Source of the DNA: Planctomycetota bacterium
Lineage (GTDB): Bacteria > Planctomycetota > Planctomycetia > Planctomycetales > Planctomycetaceae
DNA length: 8,880 nucleotides
Direction of reading: 5' to 3'
NCBI GenBank assembly: GCA_003669575.1
Contig: QWOR01000014.1
Coordinates: 1 to 8,880, forward strand
Below are positions 5,179 to 8,880 of this stretch, piece after piece. Position numbers and translations under genes: made by a program. Each line of letters opens with the position of its first letter. Within the stretch, counting starts at the first letter, position 1. The notes under the pieces were generated by a model. It was given only the letters and a program-made list of their open reading frames with translations. It was not told where the DNA came from and did not search any database.

Positions 5179-7251
5179 TCACTCCAGCCCCTTCTCTGCA
5201 TTCTCTTTCTTCAACTTCTGGATGATCTCATCGAGTGTCGGCAACTCGATCTGGTCATACGGGATGTCTTTGGGTTTCCCGAGACTGGATGGGGGAGTCA
5301 GCTCGAAAGTATCCTCAGACGGTTGAGAAGATTCGGGATACAGGTTGCTGTTGTCGGTCGGTCGCGTGCTGTACGGGTAGCAACGCATCTCGCAGAACCG
5401 GCCGTGCGGACCGATCGACTGCTGGCTCTCCTGCACGAAGAAGATGCCGTGTGTCTCCAGGATCGTCCCGGTTTCGTACTCCAGATTCGCCAGCTGGGTG
5501 TTGTATTGCGTGAGGGCATCGGCTTCGGCGGTGACGGTATTTCCCCAGTCGCTGATGGCCTGCAGCACGTTAATCAGAATGGTCTGCTGGGTTTGCCATC
5601 GCAGCAGCTGGGCGTCGAGGTTCACGCGGGCAGCCAGTCGGGCGTCGTGCAGTGCCAGGTACTGTTCATACAGCTGGTCGAGCAAACGAACCGCCACTGC
5701 CAGCGTGTGCGTCGTCGCATGGTAGCCCTGTTTCAGGTTGATCTGATCTCGTGCAATGAGCAGCTCTTTCTGACGCAGAGTGGCCCGGGCTTGCCGGAGC
5801 CCGAGCGGAACCGAGAAGTTCACTCCCAGTGTGGCGTCGTTGTACTGTCCGAAGGCTGTGCGATTGGCCCCCAGAGGCGTTGTCCCTTCCAGTCCGTTCC
5901 ACCGGTAGAGTGCCACTGCATCCAGCTGGGGCAGTGCGATATTGTTGGCGATGATGCGCTGCTGAATATCGGCTTCGAGTACCAGTTTCAGCTCGACCAG
6001 GTCGGGTCGACGCTCTTCCGCCAGGGCCAGTAGTTGACCCCAGTCAGGAACGTATTTCTCTTTCGTGGGTGGCGTGGTAGGGATGTAGACCGTCCCATCG
6101 TTGGGCGGCACACCGATCATGTTCCTCAACGCAGCTTCGCGGAGCAGGACGTTGCCTTGAGCGGTTACGACGCGTGCCTTGATATTGGCGAGGGCCAGCT
6201 GGGCTTGAGCGAGATCGGCACGATTGTCGATCGCCTGGCGGACACGGGCATCCACGCGGCGTACGGTTTCGGCGAGCTGATCGACCTGCTGCTTGCGGGC
6301 CCACAAATCGGTCCGTGCATAGACCAGTAGCCAGTAAGCCTCAATGATGCCGCGGACATTGTCTTGAACGGAGTTCTTGAACTGGAAGAACGAACGTTCT
6401 GTGTTAATCCCGGCAATGACGATTGGTGCGAGGTTGGCCTCAATGCTGCCACCCTTGAGGAGCGGCTGGGTATAGCTGACAAACGTGGATGTGGACGTAA
6501 TCGGATCGAGGGGAAAGACTCCGGGGCTGCGTGTCCCGGTCAATGCATCGATCCCCGCAGTGAAGTTTCCCCCGGTGAGATCGGTCTTGGAGAGCCGAGT
6601 CGAAGTGTTGAAGTTGTCGTTACGAAGTCCGGTGATGAACGCATTGCCAGGCAGGATGGGATCGAACACCGCTTGCGGGTCTTCGAGTCGATTCCAGCTG
6701 TTGTTGATTTGAAGGACGGGGTCGAATCTTGCCTGTTCCTGATCGATGGAGGTGTTTGTCGTGGCCACATCATAGATGTTGCGGCCAGAGTTGACGGCCT
6801 TCACCCCGGTCAGGACGCGCACCACATCCATGTTGCGCATCGAGGTGCGGATCAACCCATCCAGCGGAGTGTACTCCGGTGTCAGATCGTCCATCGGTCG
6901 CGACACAGTCGAAGGTGCCAGGGCATCTGGCGACTGATACCGGGGAAGTTGATACGGCTGGCGGATCTGAATCGATCGTCGCTCCGGAAAGATCGTCCCG
7001 ATCGGTCGCTGAGAGAACACCGATGCTTCATGAAAGATCGGTACGAGACTCCAAAACGCGATCACCAATCCCAGCTTCACGCGCGAGCGGCTGGCGGCAA
7101 CCATCCGTGACAAAAAATGCCCTGCCAACTCATCGTTTCCATCCGACGACTCTCCGGTTGACGCATTTTCAGCGCTGTACCGAGCCGCGACCAGACGTTC
7201 AACGCCTGAGTCGAGCTGCATGAGCCAGTTGCGGAATCTGCCGAAGATCAT
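5179..7251 (-). CDS. TolC-family outer-membrane efflux protein
   Basis: This is the outer-membrane channel of a tripartite efflux pump, 690 residues from the ATG at 7251. Two TolC-type helical repeats are visible. The first (about 130-377) contains VSYTQPLLKGGS, AYWLLVYARTDLWARKQQ, VRQAIDNRADLAQAQLALAN and LREAALRNMIGVPP. The second (about 406-594) contains WGQLLALAEERRPDLVELKL, NFSVPLGLRQARATLRQKEL, ISDWGNTVTAEADALTQYNT and ANLEYETGTILE. A hydrophobic signal-like segment lies unusually deep, at about 60-73 (LGLVIAFWSLVPIF). It would sit at a normal distance from the N-terminus if translation began at the ATG at 7104. An in-frame GTG at 7305, with GGAG 12 bases upstream, is a third possibility. 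The C-terminal tail of about 95 residues (from about 595) is Pro/Ser/Glu-rich with a Cys pair (FCEMRCYPY) and ends in a charged helix; it extends beyond ordinary TolC repeats. The ABC ATPase gene lies just upstream in the same direction, so the two are probably one operon. Confidence 0.93.
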   Translation of the reverse strand: MIFGRFRNWLMQLDSGVERLVAARYSAENASTGESSDGNDELAGHFLSRMVAASRSRVKLGLVIAFWSLVPIFHEASVFSQRPIGTIFPERRSIQIRQPYQLPRYQSPDALAPSTVSRPMDDLTPEYTPLDGLIRTSMRNMDVVRVLTGVKAVNSGRNIYDVATTNTSIDQEQARFDPVLQINNSWNRLEDPQAVFDPILPGNAFITGLRNDNFNTSTRLSKTDLTGGNFTAGIDALTGTRSPGVFPLDPITSTSTFVSYTQPLLKGGSIEANLAPIVIAGINTERSFFQFKNSVQDNVRGIIEAYWLLVYARTDLWARKQQVDQLAETVRRVDARVRQAIDNRADLAQAQLALANIKARVVTAQGNVLLREAALRNMIGVPPNDGTVYIPTTPPTKEKYVPDWGQLLALAEERRPDLVELKLVLEADIQQRIIANNIALPQLDAVALYRWNGLEGTTPLGANRTAFGQYNDATLGVNFSVPLGLRQARATLRQKELLIARDQINLKQGYHATTHTLAVAVRLLDQLYEQYLALHDARLAARVNLDAQLLRWQTQQTILINVLQAISDWGNTVTAEADALTQYNTQLANLEYETGTILETHGIFFVQESQQSIGPHGRFCEMRCYPYSTRPTDNSNLYPESSQPSEDTFELTPPSSLGKPKDIPYDQIELPTLDEIIQKLKKENAEKGLE

Positions 7252-7325
7252 ACGTGAATCGCTCGTGCCTGGAGTGGGGATCGTCCCACTTCTCCATCGT
7301 CGCACGGTCGCTCGTAACTCCGGGG

Positions 7326-8054
7326 TTACTCCATAAGGCCCGCTTGTAACACCTTTGCGGCCTCTAGGAAGTCGGACGTATCCGTCACAATTCCCCCATC
7401 CCTCAAAACGATAATCCGCTTGGCATTCTTTGCGACGTTCAGGTCGTGGGTGACCAGGATGACTGTGATGCCGTTTTTCTCGTTCAAATCCTTAAAGAGC
7501 GCGATGATCTCTCGGCTCGTTTTCGAGTCGAGGTTCCCCGTCGGCTCGTCTCCCATCAGGATCGCCGGCTCGTTGACCAGCGCCCGGGCGATGGCCACGC
7601 GCTGCTGCTGTCCCCCGGAAAGTTGGCTCGGGTGGTGGTCCAGACGGTTGCCCAGCCCCACCAGTTGCAGCTTCTCCACAGCCCGCCGATGCCGTTCCGA
7701 TGACGACATTCCAGTGGAATAGAGCAGCGGAAGCTCAACATTCTCCAAGGCGGTCGTTCTGGAAAGCAGGTTGAAATTCTGGAATACAAACCCGATTCTC
7801 TGGTTGCGGATGCGAGCTCGCTGAGCTGCGGCCATTCCCGCAACCTCCTCACCCGCAAGTACATAGCTCCCGCTGGAGGGGCGGTCGAGACAACCCAGAG
7901 TGTTCATCAAAGTACTTTTGCCCGAACCCGAAGGGCCAATCAGTGCGATGAACTCGCCTTTCTCGATGATCAGATTGGCGTTCTTCAACGCCTCGACTTT
8001 GACTTCTCCCAAGTCGTAAACTTTGGAGCAGTCGCGAATTTCGATGAGAGCCAC
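7326..8054 (-). CDS. ABC transporter ATP-binding protein, MacB/LolD type
   Basis: This 242-residue nucleotide-binding subunit has no fused membrane domain. Visible motifs in order are Walker A GPSGSGKST (40-48), Q-loop FVFQNFNLL (Gln92), signature QLSGGQQQRVAIARAL (144-159), Walker B AILMGDEPTGNLDS (164-177) and switch His VTHDLN (His203). The pattern GPSGSGKSTLMN, LDRPSSGSY and GDEPTGNLDS is typical of the MacB/LolD/DevA subfamily, which powers mechanotransmission-type export through a periplasmic adaptor and a TolC-type channel or lipoprotein release. The start is GTG at 8054 (MALIEIRDCSKVYDLG), supported by AGAGG eight bases upstream. The gene precedes the TolC-type gene on the same strand and is divergent from the adaptor gene. 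A separate permease subunit is required and is not seen in the window. Family assignment is secure; the exported substrate cannot be read from the sequence. Confidence 0.96.
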   Translation of the reverse strand: MALIEIRDCSKVYDLGEVKVEALKNANLIIEKGEFIALIGPSGSGKSTLMNTLGCLDRPSSGSYVLAGEEVAGMAAAQRARIRNQRIGFVFQNFNLLSRTTALENVELPLLYSTGMSSSERHRRAVEKLQLVGLGNRLDHHPSQLSGGQQQRVAIARALVNEPAILMGDEPTGNLDSKTSREIIALFKDLNEKNGITVILVTHDLNVAKNAKRIIVLRDGGIVTDTSDFLEAAKVLQAGLME

Positions 8055-8062
8055 CGAACCGG

Positions 8063-8067
8063 CCTCT
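8063..8067 (-). promoter_or_regulatory. Shine-Dalgarno site deciding the ABC ATPase GTG start
   Basis: On the minus strand AGAGG lies eight bases before the GTG at 8054, the best ribosome site in the window. It supports GTG as the true start, consistent with where the family's N-terminal strand begins. Confidence 0.65.
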
Positions 8068-8082
8068 TTCCCTCTAGACTGG

Positions 8083-8106
8083 ATCGAACAGGTCTATCTG
8101 GTCGAT
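8083..8106. promoter_or_regulatory. Imperfect palindrome, candidate operator in divergent promoter region
   Basis: ATCGAACAGGT (8083-8093) and ATCTGGTCGAT (8096-8106) are reverse complements at 9 of 11 positions around a two-base centre. The site lies 29 bases upstream of the ABC ATPase start, inside the 230-base gap between that gene and the divergent adaptor gene. Size and symmetry fit a dimeric repressor site (TetR- or MarR-like), but no regulator gene is in the window and the match could be chance. Confidence 0.35.
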
Positions 8107-8284
8107 TGTGACGAAGGAGAATCGAATTCGCCATACGCCCACACCAGTTGACCCGACTTCCTGTGCCACTGGTTTCGGCCTTCTCACGATTCCCGCTCCC
8201 GGACTTCCACTGTTCGCCGAGGACTGGTCCACACCCATCATCAAGCTTGGGTGACCGGCGAAGACTGAACCAACAGCACAGCCT

Positions 8285-8880
8285 ATGCGTACTCTCCTCA
8301 AATACCTGATCATTCTCGCGGTCATTGCTGGCCTGGGAACCGCCGTGTATTGGCCAATCAGTCGGTATATGGCAGAGCGAAACAAAATTGTCTGGCGCAC
8401 CGCGAAGGTCGAGGAGGGCACGATCATCGCTGTGGTGAACTCGACCGGAACCATCAAACCCAAGCTGCAGGTCACCGTCGGTTCGTTCGTCTCGGGGCCG
8501 ATCACGGAACTGCACTGCGAGTTCAACCAGGAAGTGAAGAAGGACGACCTTCTCGCCAAGATCGATCCCCGGATCTATGAGGCCAACGTCTCTCGCGACA
8601 AGGCCGTGCTTGCCAATCGCAAGGCGGACATCCCCCGCGTTCAGGCTCAATTACAGCAGGCCATCAACGACGAGAAACGTGCCATTGCCCTGCGGCAAGA
8701 AGACAAAACCTTCATCGCCCAGGCGGAGATGGACAAGTTCATGTTCACCCGTCTGTCGCTGGAAGCCCAGCTGAAGGTCGCAGAAACGGGAATCGACCAG
8801 GCGGAGGCGACGCTGGATCTCTCCGAGCTGAATCTGGGATATACCGAGATTAAGTCCCCCGTCGATGGCATTGTCATCGA
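8285..8880 (+). CDS. HlyD/MacA-family periplasmic adaptor (membrane fusion protein), partial
   Basis: This is the adaptor linking an inner-membrane transporter to a TolC-type channel. The first 198 codons are present and the frame is open to the right edge. The ATG at 8285 begins MRTLLKYLIILAVIAGLGTA, a signal-anchor helix (about 4-23). The first half of the biotinyl-lipoyl-like domain follows (about 45-96: VVNSTGTIKPKLQVTVGSFV, SGPITELHCEFNQEVKKDDL, LAKIDPRIYEANV). Next is a helical hairpin rich in Ala, Gln, Lys and Glu (about 98-181) of the length used to contact TolC proteins. It leads into LNLGYTEIKSPVDGIVI (about 182-198), the return strand of the lipoyl domain and a hallmark of MacA/HlyD proteins. 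The beta-barrel and membrane-proximal domains lie outside. There is no clear ribosome site. It is divergent from the ATPase and TolC-type genes, with which it presumably forms one pump. Confidence 0.94.
   Translation, partial: MRTLLKYLIILAVIAGLGTAVYWPISRYMAERNKIVWRTAKVEEGTIIAVVNSTGTIKPKLQVTVGSFVSGPITELHCEFNQEVKKDDLLAKIDPRIYEANVSRDKAVLANRKADIPRVQAQLQQAINDEKRAIALRQEDKTFIAQAEMDKFMFTRLSLEAQLKVAETGIDQAEATLDLSELNLGYTEIKSPVDGIVI

Larger units (their letters stand above)
8055..8284. promoter_or_regulatory. Divergent intergenic control region of the efflux genes
   Basis: This 230-base gap lies between the divergent ATPase and adaptor starts and should contain both promoters. I see no convincing -35/-10 pairs. 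Apart from the 24-bp palindrome, the stretch from 8073 to 8105 contains a related imperfect direct repeat (TCTAGACTGGATCGA and TCTATCTGGTCGA) with a 20-base period. Open frames crossing this region on the minus strand have no family features and overlap the ATPase gene. Confidence 0.5.

Noticed and set aside
5170..6033. 287-residue open frame on the plus strand opposite the TolC-type gene
   Set aside because: It is wholly antisense to a well-supported TolC-family gene, has no recognisable motif, and its length is explained by the codon bias of the real gene.
6364..7110. 248-residue open frame on the plus strand opposite the TolC-type gene
   Set aside because: Antisense to the same gene; Arg/His/Gly-rich product with no signal, domain or ribosome site.
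7985..8650. 221-residue minus-strand open frame across the divergent gap and adaptor start
   Set aside because: It overlaps both the ATPase start and the clear adaptor coding sequence on the other strand, and has no family features.
1..8880. CRISPR array, insertion sequence, tRNA/rRNA or phage/defence genes
   Set aside because: No regularly spaced repeats, transposase motifs, terminal inverted repeats, tRNA-like cloverleaf sequences or defence-type domains were seen in any frame.

Overview
The window looks like a chromosomal segment of a moderately GC-rich planctomycete. The evidence for the lineage is a DUF1559 pseudopilin-like protein with an H-X9-DG C-terminus, a secreted DUF4198 protein, a membrane-anchored redoxin, and a small Cys-rich protein of a type I associate with planctomycetes. 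GTG starts and weak Shine-Dalgarno signals fit as well. Species-level placement is not possible from this sequence alone.

Layout. (1) 1-697, minus: the first 232 codons of carB, the carbamoyl-phosphate synthase large subunit, running off the left edge. (2) 698-1126: divergent intergenic region with no supported gene. (3) 1127-5114, plus: four genes in a row. These encode a Cys-rich membrane or exported protein, a DUF1559 pseudopilin-like protein (after a 379-base leader), a membrane-tethered AhpC/TSA-type redoxin with a CSHC motif, and a secreted DUF4198 protein. A strong hairpin lies between the DUF1559 and redoxin genes. (4) 5115-5178: short convergent spacer. (5) 5179-8054, minus: a TolC-type outer-membrane efflux protein preceded in the same direction by a MacB/LolD-type ABC ATPase. 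(6) 8055-8284: divergent control region with an imperfect 24-bp palindrome. (7) 8285-8880, plus: the first 198 codons of a HlyD/MacA-type periplasmic adaptor, running off the right edge.

How they fit together. The ATPase, TolC-type protein and adaptor are the parts of a tripartite ABC efflux pump. The inner-membrane permease is not in the window and most likely follows the adaptor beyond the right edge. The four plus-strand genes at 1127-5114 share an envelope theme of exported or anchored products, several with Cys or His clusters. A metal- or thiol-handling role for that block is an inference. It is the least explained part of the window and the best candidate for a poorly described system. 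carB is unrelated housekeeping metabolism.
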